Numbered from the stretch's first letter, positions 1 to 7,013 are shown. The stretch: DNA of 9,447 nucleotides from Schlesneria sp. (GCA_025353525.1 JANXOO010000644.1:1-9447); one strand, 5' to 3'. The notes: a model not told the origin generated them from the letters alone. Made by a program: numbers and translations.

Positions 1-300
1 AAGCTGGGAGCCGCTCAGAAATCACTGGAAACGTTTCGAGAAGGCGGAGATGTTGGCAAGGCCGCATTTGCAAAGCTGGCACCAGAAGAGCGCATGCTGA
101 TTGAAGAAAGTATCAAGGAAGATCGCAAGCTGATTGACGCAAGTATCAAGGGGGACCGCGATACGCTCGTCACGGATTCGCTGATTCCCGCTTCGATGGC
201 AACGGTTTATCTGATCCTTTTGGTCTATTTCATGATGATTGGCGGTTACAAGGCCGTGACAATCGAAAGTGGTCCGCCGCCTGAATCCGACAACGGTTGA
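1..300 (+). CDS. C-terminal fragment of a membrane protein, possibly an MFS transporter
   Basis: The reading frame is open from the first base, so the gene begins outside the window; 99 residues and a TGA stop are present. The first 60 or so residues are charged and probably helical, rich in Lys, Glu and Asp, and look like a cytoplasmic or interhelical segment. They are followed by one strongly hydrophobic stretch (TVYLILLVYFMMIGGYKAV, about residues 65-83) and a short acidic, proline-containing tail. A last membrane helix followed by a GGYKAV-like end resembles the C-terminus of planctomycete major facilitator transporters with a large insertion before the final helix. That family call is recall plus inference and cannot be settled from this fragment. 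An internal ATG at 94 could be taken for a start, but the frame continues upstream without a break. A strong terminator follows 49 bases after the stop. Confidence 0.6.
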   Translation, partial: KLGAAQKSLETFREGGDVGKAAFAKLAPEERMLIEESIKEDRKLIDASIKGDRDTLVTDSLIPASMATVYLILLVYFMMIGGYKAVTIESGPPPESDNG

Positions 301-348
301 TCGCCACTGTCGTTCTTTCATCGGATTCGGACGATTGACTTCGCATCG

Positions 349-385
349 GCCGGGAGTATCTTTGCAGAAACTCCCGGCTGTTTTT
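349..385 (+). terminator. Intrinsic terminator after the left-edge gene
   Basis: A perfect 9-bp stem, GCCGGGAGT (349-357) with ACTCCCGGC (370-378), encloses a 12-base loop and is followed by TGTTTTT (379-385). This is a textbook rho-independent terminator. It separates the left-edge gene from bioF, which must therefore have its own promoter. Confidence 0.88.
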
Positions 386-461
386 CGTCCTGAGGAATCA
401 GTGCCATTGATCTCGTCTGCCAATCCGTCTGATCGCCTGAAATCGGTTAAGTTCAAACGAG

Positions 462-492
462 GACGATATATTCATCGCGCGGTCAGAATTGA
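462..492 (+). repeat. Direct repeat, copy 1 (upstream of bioF)
   Basis: GACGATA (462-468) and CATCGCGCGGTCAGAATTGA (473-492) recur at the 3' end of bioF (1760-1786) with one mismatch in the 20-base block. A four-base insertion (TATT) separates the two blocks here. A 20-base match with one mismatch is very unlikely by chance in a window of this size. Confidence 0.7.
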
Positions 493-543
493 CATCATTG
501 AAAGTCCGGACAAATACTGAAAATTGCGTTCAGAAAAGTGTTT

Positions 544-607
544 CCGTTGCAGAAGCGGAAACGGGTCACAAACGAAACACGCTTCTGAACCGCGAGCAGA
601 AAAAAAT
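544..607 (+). repeat. Hairpin-bearing repeat, copy 1, abutting the bioF start codon
   Basis: Aligning 544-607 with 6949-7013 gives 50 identities over 65 columns with one single-base gap. The best conserved parts are the hairpin's 3' arm, the spacer TCACAAACGAA and the block ACCGCGAGCAG followed by an A-run. Here CCGTT (544-548) can pair with AACGG (560-564), and an alternative 7-bp stem GTTTCCG/CGGAAAC (540-546 and 556-562) is also possible. The A-run of the repeat runs directly into the bioF ATG. Confidence 0.7.
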
Positions 608-1781
608 GTCAGGACATCTGGCCTGGATTTCGGACGAATTGCAGCAACGATCAGCTCAGGGGTTGTTCCGGTCACGGCGCGAGGTCCGTCCGTCGGGTGC
701 AGGCAGTTGCATGGTTGACGGGCAGGAAGTCCTGGATTTCGCGTCCAATGACTACCTCAATCTGGCACAAGACACCCGCGTCGTTGCTGCGGCAACCGAT
801 GCGATCCGTACCCACGGGGTCGGGGCCAGGGCCAGTCCGCTTGTTTCGGGCCGAACCGACTGGCACTCAATTCTTGAACGGCACCTGGCCGATTTTGAAT
901 GTTCCGAAGCAGCGATTCTGTTCCCCACGGGAATGGCAGCCAACGTCGGTACGGTCGCTGCTCTTGCGGGATCGGGTGATGCCGTTTTCTGCGATCGCTT
1001 CAATCACGCCAGCCTGGTTGACGGCTGCCGGCTGTCGGGTGCGAAGTTTCGAGTCTATCGGCATGATGACCTGGGCGGCCTGGACAAGGCACTGTCCCGC
1101 GAATCGGCACGACGACTGTATATCGTCACAGACAGCGTCTTCAGCATGGACGGGGACCTCGCGCCACTTCCCGATTTATGCGACATCGCCGAACGTCATG
1201 GTGCGGCGATGATCGTTGATGAAGCACACGGTACCGGCGTCTTCGGAATCCATGGCCGGGGCGTGGCTGAACTTCAGGGAGTCGAAGATCGGGTCGCCGT
1301 GAGAATCGGAACGCTCAGCAAAGCGATCGGGACACTTGGCGGATTCGTTACCGGCCGCCAGGCTCTGATCGACTTTTTGTGGAACACGGCGCGCACGCAG
1401 ATCTACTCAACGGCGCTCCCCTCTGCTCTGTGCGCCGCAGCATCCGCTGCACTTAAAATCATTCGCGAGGAACCGGCACGTCGCGAACGGCTACATCAAC
1501 TCGCCGCGTCGTTCCGAAACCAGCTTCGAAACCTGGACATTGCAGTGGCTGAAGGTTCGACAGGTCCGATCATCCCGATCCTGCTGGAAGCACCGGAAAC
1601 GGCAGTGCGAGTCGCCGGGCAACTACTCGCCAACGGTTTTTTGGTCGGAGCAATCCGCCCTCCGACAGTACCACGCGGAACATCGCGACTTCGAATCACC
1701 TTGAATAGCGCACTTCCGGATTCAGCGGTTACCGAATTGGCAAATCGCATCGGTGAATTGACGATACATCGCGCGGTCTGA
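606..1781 (+). CDS. bioF: 8-amino-7-oxononanoate synthase (BioF)
   Basis: This PLP enzyme condenses pimeloyl-CoA (or the ACP thioester) with L-alanine to form 8-amino-7-oxononanoate, the first step of the biotin ring pathway, in the cytoplasm. The protein has 391 residues, close to the 384 of E. coli BioF. Visible family signatures are SNDYLNL (47-53), NHASLVDG with the cofactor-stacking His (133-140), DEAHGTG (205-211), and GTLSKAIGTLGG with the Schiff-base lysine at about 239. IRPPTVPRGTSRLRIT (350-365) favours BioF over 2-amino-3-ketobutyrate CoA ligase. The ATG at 606 is chosen because the family N-terminus fits there. The frame is open up to a TTG at 489, but those 39 extra codons run through a repeat element. 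The ribosome-binding site is weak (GCGAG, 592-596). No other bio gene is in the window. The last codons overlap copy 2 of a direct repeat. Confidence 0.93.
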   Translation: MSGHLAWISDELQQRSAQGLFRSRREVRPSGAGSCMVDGQEVLDFASNDYLNLAQDTRVVAAATDAIRTHGVGARASPLVSGRTDWHSILERHLADFECSEAAILFPTGMAANVGTVAALAGSGDAVFCDRFNHASLVDGCRLSGAKFRVYRHDDLGGLDKALSRESARRLYIVTDSVFSMDGDLAPLPDLCDIAERHGAAMIVDEAHGTGVFGIHGRGVAELQGVEDRVAVRIGTLSKAIGTLGGFVTGRQALIDFLWNTARTQIYSTALPSALCAAASAALKIIREEPARRERLHQLAASFRNQLRNLDIAVAEGSTGPIIPILLEAPETAVRVAGQLLANGFLVGAIRPPTVPRGTSRLRITLNSALPDSAVTELANRIGELTIHRAV

Positions 1782-1786
1782 ATTGA
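1760..1786 (+). repeat. Direct repeat, copy 2 (3' end of bioF)
   Basis: GACGATA (1760-1766) followed directly by CATCGCGCGGTCTGAATTGA (1767-1786) matches 462-492. In this copy it encodes the last residues of BioF (IHRAV) and includes its TGA stop. The single mismatch (T here, A upstream) removes that stop in the upstream copy. Confidence 0.7.
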
Positions 1787-1873
1787 AGCCTGGCCATTCT
1801 GCGCAATTGAGTTCTTCAACGGCATTTGTTAATGTCAGCACCGGCACTCTTTCCTTTGTTCGGATGACGAGAG

Positions 1874-2209
1874 ATGACAATTTTCCAACGCATCATCGAT
1901 CGCGAAATTTCGGCCGACGTTGTGTTTGAAGACGAACTGAGTCTCGCGTTCCGCGACATCAGTCCGCAGGCTCCCGTTCACATTGTGATTATCCCCAAAC
2001 GAGCGATCCCGTCGCTGGCCGAATCGGTTGATACTGACGAACAGTTGCTGGGGCACTTGCTGGTTGTCGCTCGCAAAGTTGCCGGACAGTTGCAACTGAA
2101 CGACGGGTACCGTACGGTCATCAACTGTGGCAGGGACGGCGGACAAACGGTCAATCACATTCACGTCCATTTGCTGGGCGGAAGGCAACTCGTTTGGCCC
2201 CCCGGCTAA
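1874..2209 (+). CDS. HINT-type HIT family nucleotide hydrolase
   Basis: This is a histidine triad protein of the HINT branch. Such proteins hydrolyse purine nucleoside phosphoramidates and aminoacyl-AMP, usually as cytoplasmic homodimers. The 111 residues are the full family length. They contain the N-terminal DISPQAPVHIVIIPK segment (28-42) with a conserved His at 36, the NCGRDGGQTV loop (84-93), the triad HIHVHLL (95-101) with the expected nucleophile at His97, and the family's terminal GGRQLVWPPG. All catalytic residues are present, so the protein should be active; the natural substrate cannot be read from sequence. The ATG at 1874 fits the family N-terminus (TIFQRIIDREI); the purine-rich GACGAGAG ahead of it is a weak ribosome site. 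It lies 92 bases after bioF and 23 bases before the DUF3500 gene. A poor promoter-like pair (TTGAGT at 1807, TAATGT at 1830) in the 92-base gap is not convincing. Confidence 0.95.
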   Translation: MTIFQRIIDREISADVVFEDELSLAFRDISPQAPVHIVIIPKRAIPSLAESVDTDEQLLGHLLVVARKVAGQLQLNDGYRTVINCGRDGGQTVNHIHVHLLGGRQLVWPPG

Positions 2210-2232
2210 AAGTACACCCTCGGAGAAATTTC

Positions 2233-3252
2233 ATGGCAGTACGGAAACTCGTCGTTGCATTTTTGGTCGTTTTTGCGATGGGAGCCCTGCTGGTGGCTCA
2301 ACAGCAATCCGTTCCGAAAACCGGAATCGGCATGGCTGAAGCCGCAAAGTCATTTTTGTCTGCCATCAGTCCTGAACAAGTGAAGCAGACCACGTTCAAA
2401 TACGAAGATCCCGAGCGTCTGAACTGGCACTTCATCCCGCGTGAACGAAAGGGCTTGCCGCTGAAGGCTCTTGAAGGAGCCCCATTGCAGGCGGCAAACA
2501 AACTGATCCGCAGCGGCCTTTCCGAAACCGGCTACGACCAGGCATTGAATGTGATGAGTCTGGAAGAGGTGCTTTATCTGATCGAGCCTGGCGAGCGAGC
2601 CTACCGCCGTGACCGCCGTGATCCGGGCAAATATTACCTCAGCATTTTTGGCGAACCGTCGGAAACAGGACTATGGGGTTGGCGCGTTGAAGGACATCAC
2701 TTGTGCCTGAATTTCAGTATCAAAGACGGCAAAGTGATCGCCAGCACGCCCGAATTCTTCGGTGCCAATCCAGGAACAATCGATGCAGGCAAGGAACGTC
2801 AGATTCGGGTGCTTGGCCCCGAAGAAGACATTGCCCGTCAGATTTTGAAGCTTTGCACGGCGGAACAACAGAAGCTTTGCTGGATCAGCAAAGAAGCACC
2901 CGGCGAAGTCCCCGGCCCCAACATTGCACAACCGGTGGTGAGCGACGCGATCGGCCTGCCTGTCAGCAAAATGTCGGACGACCAGAAAAAACTACTTCAG
3001 GACCTGCTCGGTGAATACCTCAAAAATCTCCCCGCCGATGTGGAAGAGGAGCGGTTGAAATCACTGAATTCAGCGGGACTCGACAAGATCTTTTTTGCGT
3101 GGTACGGCCAACCCGATCTGCATCAATCTCACCATTATCGCGTGCAGGGACCGACGTTTGTGATCGAATACAACAACACCCAGAACAATGCCAACCATGT
3201 CCATTCGATGTGGAGAAACCTCGCTGGCGATTTCGGTTTGCCCGCAAAATAG
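2233..3252 (+). CDS. Exported DUF3500 family protein
   Basis: The product has 339 residues and a clear signal peptide: Arg and Lys at 4-5, a hydrophobic core at 6-22 and a likely cleavage after VA at about 22. It should act in the periplasm or outside the cell. The mature part resembles DUF3500: GLWGWRVEGHHLCLNFSI (146-163), a PEFFGANPG motif (173-181), and a C-terminal GPTFVIEYNN with NANHVHSMWRNLAGDFG (306-335). Clusters of His and Asn such as HQSHHYR (297-303), VEGHH and HVHSMWR could bind metal or form an active site, but this is inference; I know of no established function for the family. The ATG at 2233 is preferred over the upstream GTG-type extension at 2194 because GGAG (2222-2225) sits 7 bases before it and the signal peptide starts there. 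The 23-base gap after the HIT gene suggests co-transcription. Confidence 0.88.
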   Translation: MAVRKLVVAFLVVFAMGALLVAQQQSVPKTGIGMAEAAKSFLSAISPEQVKQTTFKYEDPERLNWHFIPRERKGLPLKALEGAPLQAANKLIRSGLSETGYDQALNVMSLEEVLYLIEPGERAYRRDRRDPGKYYLSIFGEPSETGLWGWRVEGHHLCLNFSIKDGKVIASTPEFFGANPGTIDAGKERQIRVLGPEEDIARQILKLCTAEQQKLCWISKEAPGEVPGPNIAQPVVSDAIGLPVSKMSDDQKKLLQDLLGEYLKNLPADVEEERLKSLNSAGLDKIFFAWYGQPDLHQSHHYRVQGPTFVIEYNNTQNNANHVHSMWRNLAGDFGLPAK

Positions 3253-3282
3253 ACGGTGAAACATGACGGAAAGTTCTGAAGC

Positions 3283-4290
3283 ATGGCCAGGCGGTCGACC
3301 GTCGACGATCGCTTGACCGCGTTACGAAGCGTACGCGATGAAGGTCATTCTGATTCGATTCGGGCAGCAGCTGTCAACGCACTGTCAGACACTTCGAATC
3401 TTGTTATCGCAGAAGCGGCCAGGGTGATTGGACAATTTGAGCTGTCGGGAACTGAACCCGATCTGGTTTCGACCTGGACACGATTATTCGAGCACCCCGA
3501 CCCGCTAAAATCTGATCGGGGCTGCACCGCCAAAACCGCTATCATCGAATCACTCGGAAAACTGAGTTACGACGATCCGGATCTGTATCTTGCAGCGATG
3601 ACTTGTACACAGCTTGAACCGGCCTGGGGCAAACCGCAAGATACGGCCGAGAGTATCCGGGGCGGCAGCGCGTTCGCTCTCGCCCGTTCGCAGAAAATAC
3701 GTATCGTCGACAAACTGAATGCGTTTGTAACCCTGCTTCGCGGATCGAGAATCGATCGAGTCCACGCCATCAGGGCAATGACAGATACAGGGAGCGAGTC
3801 TGTCATCCCGGTCCTGCGACTCAAGCTGTTTTCAGGAGACGCCGATGCCGAAGTCGTGGGTGCCTGTATGTCAGGTCTGTTGGAACTCGCTCAAAAGTCG
3901 TCGATGCCACTTGTCATCGATTTCCTGAAGAACCACGATGATAATATCGTCCTGGAAGCGGCAGCAGCATTGGGTGTCTGCGGAAAACCAGAGGCTGTGG
4001 ATGCGCTGATCAAAGCGTGGAATCGCACGCGAGACGACGACGTTCGGAGATCGTTGTTATTGAGTATCGGCCTGTCGCGAGACAAGACAGCGATTGACTT
4101 TCTGATCGCACAACTCGGATCGAAGGAAGACGCTGCCGCTGCCCTCGAAGCGCTGAAGCCCGCATGTGTCTATCAAGAGACACATGCCCGAATTCTCAGC
4201 GTCCTTGAAACGATCAGTGATGACAACCTGCGAGAAACGCTCGAGAAACTTTTGGGACCAGGAAACGTTTCACTTCGTAATAAGGATTAA
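3283..4290 (+). CDS. HEAT-repeat protein
   Basis: The 335-residue product has no signal peptide or membrane segment and is almost entirely alpha-helical. It shows repeated units of about 30 residues with the A/L/I spacing of HEAT or PBS-lyase-like repeats, for example around 7-60, 150-190, 200-232 and 235-300. A segment with SDRGCTAKTAIIESLGKL (77-94) and TQLEPAWGKPQDTAESIRG (108-126) belongs to a bacterial HEAT family that starts M-A/S-R-x-S-x-V-D-x-R-L, which supports the ATG at 3283. Such proteins usually act as protein-binding scaffolds; no enzyme motif is visible. An ATG at 3263 has the better ribosome site (GGTGA, 3255-3259), but its frame ends after 17 codons at 3316. The gene lies 30 bases after the DUF3500 gene and is probably the last gene of this transcript. 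Confidence 0.85.
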   Translation: MARRSTVDDRLTALRSVRDEGHSDSIRAAAVNALSDTSNLVIAEAARVIGQFELSGTEPDLVSTWTRLFEHPDPLKSDRGCTAKTAIIESLGKLSYDDPDLYLAAMTCTQLEPAWGKPQDTAESIRGGSAFALARSQKIRIVDKLNAFVTLLRGSRIDRVHAIRAMTDTGSESVIPVLRLKLFSGDADAEVVGACMSGLLELAQKSSMPLVIDFLKNHDDNIVLEAAAALGVCGKPEAVDALIKAWNRTRDDDVRRSLLLSIGLSRDKTAIDFLIAQLGSKEDAAAALEALKPACVYQETHARILSVLETISDDNLRETLEKLLGPGNVSLRNKD

Positions 4291-4291
4291 G

Positions 4292-4352
4292 GCATTGGTG
4301 CGCTTATCCGAGTGCCGGGCGATCAATTCCAAATGGGTTATTAAACCAATGC
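4292..4352. other. Inverted repeat at the convergent gene junction
   Basis: GCATTGGT (4292-4299) and ACCAATGC (4345-4352) are perfect 8-base inverted arms 45 bases apart, filling the space between the convergent HEAT gene and the small membrane-protein gene. A smaller GGTT/AACC pair lies just inside the right arm. Neither strand has a T-run after the stem, so this is at best a weak or factor-dependent terminator for the two converging transcripts. Confidence 0.3.
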
Positions 4353-4361
4353 TGTCATTTG

Positions 4362-4772
4362 TCATCGCATGAAAAAGATCGTCCATCCGAACAGAATTGC
4401 AGACACTGCCAATGCAGCGAAAATTGTGGGCAAGCGTCCAAAACCATTTGTACGACGAAACCACCAATACACTGCCAGTCCGCCAGCTCGCGCGGACGCA
4501 AATGCCATGGCGCCGTAAAGCAATAACGACCAGAATAACGGAACCAGACCCCACAGACTCGGGGGGTTCTCAAACTTTCGCAAACACCAGAATATTATCC
4601 ACAGGACCGACGGAATCGATCCTGCAGCGACGATCCGCAATGTCAACGAAAGCGTTTTGTGCAATTCTCGTTGGCCATCTCGTTCGTGCTGAATTGTGAC
4701 GCTCTGCTCGCTTTCCCATTCCGAGATCCGACGTTCGAGCTCGCGAATTCGATCGGTGCGTTCGTCAGTCAC
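4362..4772 (-). CDS. Small coiled-coil membrane protein, unknown function
   Basis: I do not recognise a named family. The 136-residue product begins with a highly charged helical segment (about 1-40, with heptad-like RIRELERRISEWESEQ). Three hydrophobic membrane segments follow, at about 43-64, 73-96 and 114-134. The start is a GTG whose first bases overlap the stop of the upstream glycosyltransferase gene (GTGA). The ribosome site GAGG (4778-4781 on the opposite strand) is placed 5 bases ahead, inside the last codons of that gene. This arrangement implies translational coupling and roughly equal production. The charged N-terminal helix may bind a partner, and the context makes the glycosyltransferase or its lipid-linked product the first candidate; that is inference. 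Confidence 0.72.
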   Translation of the reverse strand: MTDERTDRIRELERRISEWESEQSVTIQHERDGQRELHKTLSLTLRIVAAGSIPSVLWIIFWCLRKFENPPSLWGLVPLFWSLLLYGAMAFASARAGGLAVYWWFRRTNGFGRLPTIFAALAVSAILFGWTIFFMR

Positions 4773-6133
4773 TCAGACCTCTCCCTGGCGAGTGCCAATT
4801 GAGCCACGTGCCTGTGAACTGCTGGAATACGATTCGCCCCGATCAATCGCCCGCACTGGTACGTTCCCAGTCCCATCAGCAACAGTGAATAAACCGGAAT
4901 TCCGGTGACTCGCGCCAGGCTTTGGCTGAACCAGGGGGCCATGTAGATCAAAGCCAGCAGCCACGCCAGTCCCGACTCCGTCAGTGGCGCTTTGGAAACC
5001 GGTTTTCGGATCAAAATCGCTGCGGTAATCAGAGCGCTTTGCACAACCAGTACCGAATCGTAGATACCGAAATACAAATTCAGCAGTGGCGTCCACGTCA
5101 ATGTTGCCGCCCACAACATGCACTGTTGATCGCGATCAAGCCGATCCCATCGCCACCATGAACAAGAGAGAAACCCGAATGGCAACAAACCCGACATCAG
5201 CAATAGCGGCTTGTGCCAGTGAGAGTTGTTTTCGAGCAACTGCCGCAGGCAGTTGTTGAGATCAACATATTTCCAGGTGCGGATTTCAAGATCGCCCCCC
5301 GATGTCCGCTTTTGAAATGACAGCAGCACGTCCAGATAACCCACGTTGACATCCCAGCCCACCAACACCAGGGACAGCCCTGCCAGAGCGATTCCTGTGA
5401 CTGTCATTCCCAGCAACATTTTCCAGCGACGCCCAATCAGCAGCATCGGCAGCACAAGCAACAATATCGTCGGTTTGTAAAAGCAGAGACCCAGGGCAAT
5501 CCCCGCAAGGAACGGCATTTTTCGTTGCATGAACGCGAAGGCTATGGCAACGCTGAAAAACGCGATTGAAGAAAGTTGTCCTCCCAGCCAGCATTCGAAC
5601 GCAAACGGCTCAAACGATAATGCCAATAGCAGAATCAGTTCGATATTCCACTTGCGGCCCTCCCCTGCCGGTAAATTTAGTGGTGCGGCCAAATCGGTGA
5701 GCGGGATCGATTTGAGGACAATGATGACCGCAATCGAATACAGAGCTGCCGAGATCGCGAGCCAGACTGCAACTGCAACCTCGTATGAGATCCAAACGAG
5801 TGGACGGATCGACCCGGCAACGAACGGCGGATGGACATAGGGGATCGACGCCCGCGCGTCCTCGTGCGGTAACAATTCGTGATACAGCCGGTCATGTAAT
5901 TCCACGTCGTAGAGTGACCGGGTTTCGCCCCGATCGATGATTTGTGCCGCGACATAAAAGCCGGAAAAGTCGGCACCAGGAGGAATCCCGAACACCGTTT
6001 GCCCCTGATCCGACGTTAAAAGAATTGCTGCCGCCAAAACGAGACTGATGACGACGATCGCACCGGACACGAGTGCCAGATACGGCGGTTGCAATCGCGA
6101 ATTCACAAAACGGCAAAGTCGATCAAAAAACAT
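4769..6133 (-). CDS. GT87-like multi-pass glycosyltransferase
   Basis: The 454-residue integral membrane protein has about ten hydrophobic helices, starting at 19-40. Its first extracytoplasmic loop has the layout of GT87 (former DUF2029) enzymes: PGADFSGFYVAAQIIDRGETRSLYD (52-76), with an acidic Asp55 in the catalytic position, then YVHPPFVA (99-106). Later come GGQLSSIAFFSVAIAFAF (184-201) and PFLAGIALGLCFYKPTILL (207-225), typical of the family. GT87 members transfer sugars from polyprenyl-phosphate donors to lipids or glycans on the outer face of the membrane; donor and acceptor cannot be read here. The ATG at 6133 is supported by AGGGA (6139-6143) 5 bases upstream. A promoter candidate lies about 40 bases upstream, and the short leader leaves no room for a riboswitch. 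The stop overlaps the next gene by four bases. Confidence 0.82.
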   Translation of the reverse strand: MFFDRLCRFVNSRLQPPYLALVSGAIVVISLVLAAAILLTSDQGQTVFGIPPGADFSGFYVAAQIIDRGETRSLYDVELHDRLYHELLPHEDARASIPYVHPPFVAGSIRPLVWISYEVAVAVWLAISAALYSIAVIIVLKSIPLTDLAAPLNLPAGEGRKWNIELILLLALSFEPFAFECWLGGQLSSIAFFSVAIAFAFMQRKMPFLAGIALGLCFYKPTILLLVLPMLLIGRRWKMLLGMTVTGIALAGLSLVLVGWDVNVGYLDVLLSFQKRTSGGDLEIRTWKYVDLNNCLRQLLENNSHWHKPLLLMSGLLPFGFLSCSWWRWDRLDRDQQCMLWAATLTWTPLLNLYFGIYDSVLVVQSALITAAILIRKPVSKAPLTESGLAWLLALIYMAPWFSQSLARVTGIPVYSLLLMGLGTYQCGRLIGANRIPAVHRHVAQLALARERSE

Positions 6134-6170
6134 GCAATTCCCTGCTCAAACACAATTGTCGAGTTTTACT

Positions 6171-6179
6171 TTTATACCA
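6171..6179 (-). promoter_or_regulatory. Extended -10 promoter candidate for the glycosyltransferase gene
   Basis: Read on the - strand, TGGTATAAA combines a TGn extension with a near-consensus -10 hexamer (TATAAA), 38 bases upstream of the ATG at 6133. The -35 region is poor (ACATCA at 17-base spacing), as is common for extended -10 promoters. The palindrome ACAATTGT (6152-6159) sits near the expected transcript start and could be an operator, but nothing else supports that. Confidence 0.42.
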
Positions 6180-6261
6180 CGCGCGGCCTGGATTGATGTG
6201 CCTTTCCTCGCTCTGCCTCGCCGCATTTCCTTCGCCAACTCTCTATCGTACCTCGCTTCCG

Positions 6262-6286
6262 TCGCAATTTTCCGTTGCGAGTTTTT
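6262..6286 (+). terminator. Possible + strand terminator in the long gap
   Basis: TCGCAA (6262-6267) pairs with TTGCGA (6275-6280) around a 7-base loop, followed by GTTTTT (6281-6286). The shape fits an intrinsic terminator, but the stem is only 6 bp and no + strand gene lies upstream. It would matter only if an antisense or small RNA runs on the + strand here. Confidence 0.28.
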
Positions 6287-6351
6287 GAAGCAACCAGACA
6301 AATTACGAGTGTCCCCGTTGTCCTCGCCCTTTTCGATTGCCGTTTCCAGGG

Positions 6352-6611
6352 GTGGACTAAATTCTTACCCCGTTTTATTTACGCGACGAAAACCAGAGGC
6401 AGTGGACTAACCTTTTACCGGAACGTCAACCAACCCGCGATTGGCCCGCAATCGGCGATCAAAGAAAGTTGCCCTGTCGCTCCGTCGACAGGTATGCCGT
6501 AGCGCAACCCCGCATGACTGTTGCCGAGCCGGCGACGTTAAAAAAGCAATAGCGTTTCCGAATCAAAAAAACGCGAACCCGAAAATCATACCCCACGTCT
6601 AAACTCTTACC
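6352..6611. repeat. Three copies of a degenerate CTAAA-TTACC motif
   Basis: GTGGACTAAATTCTTACC (6352-6369), GTGGACTAACCTTTTACC (6402-6419) and CACGTCTAAACTCTTACC (6594-6611) share the pattern CTAA followed a few bases later by TTACC. The first two share GTGGACTAA exactly and start 50 bases apart. Their function is unknown; binding sites or ends of small repeats are possible. Confidence 0.45.
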
Positions 6612-6948
6612 GACGCATTCCCCTGACCAATGCGACAGCACCCGTCCGCGCCGACACCGAAATTCAAATCAAAAATCGAGTTTTTCATTTCGGTCCTCGG
6701 CGGGAATCGCCCACAAAAGGCCGACTTTTTCATTCAATTCGCCAACCAACCTTCGTCATTCGCAGCTTTTTGAACGCGGCGGAATATTTTGACCACACGG
6801 CCTCCTAATTTCTCATCAATTCGGGAAACGAACCTGGAACCCGTCAAATTTCATACCGCATTAATTCGGCAAAAAATGCGACCGCAATTCGGTCGGGAAC
6901 AGTTTAAGGCCATTGAGATATCGCGCGACACCTGTACGCTGCCGTAGT

Positions 6949-7013
6949 CCGCTTCGAACGCGGAAGCGGGCTCACAAACGAAGCCTCAATCTGGACCGCG
7001 AGCAGTAAAAAAT
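6949..7013 (+). repeat. Hairpin-bearing repeat, copy 2
   Basis: This copy matches 544-607 (50 identities in 65 columns). It has a perfect 7-bp stem, CCGCTTC (6949-6955) with GAAGCGG (6963-6969). At the fourth pair of the stem, C-G here is T-A in copy 1, a compensatory change. It ends in CCGCGAGCAG, a T and six A residues. That A-run, read on the other strand, is the T-tract of the terminator of the spherulin-4-like operon. Confidence 0.7.

Larger units (their letters stand above)
301..605. other. Non-coding stretch before bioF
   Basis: About 300 bases lie between the left-edge gene and the chosen bioF start. They hold the intrinsic terminator, the first copy of a direct repeat (462-492) and a hairpin-bearing repeat (544-607). 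A possible -10 hexamer TATATT (467-472) is visible, with only a poor -35 (CGGTTA, 444-449) 17 bases upstream, so the bioF promoter is not firmly located. Translations of this stretch resemble no known protein. Confidence 0.6.

Noticed and set aside
489..605. TTG-started N-terminal extension of BioF (39 codons)
   Set aside because: It reads through the hairpin-bearing repeat, lacks a ribosome site and makes the protein longer than the family; the ATG at 606 fits the known N-terminus.
606..1781. Alternative call: 2-amino-3-ketobutyrate CoA ligase (Kbl), a close relative of BioF
   Set aside because: The IRPPTVP-x-GTSRLR motif and overall pattern match BioF better.
3263..3316. ATG at 3263 with a good ribosome site, giving 17 codons that end inside the HEAT gene, suggesting a frameshifted N-terminus
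   Set aside because: The HEAT family N-terminus (M-A-R-x-S-x-V-D-x-R-L) fits the ATG at 3283 directly, so no frameshift is needed. The 17-codon frame may at most be a leader.
6048..6410. 120-codon open frame on the + strand across the glycosyltransferase start
   Set aside because: It is partly antisense to the real gene and partly in the non-coding gap, with no ribosome site or family pattern.
6459..6641. 60-codon open frame on the - strand in the long gap
   Set aside because: It is built over hairpin sequences; no ribosome site or homology is visible, so it is more likely repeat-derived non-coding DNA.
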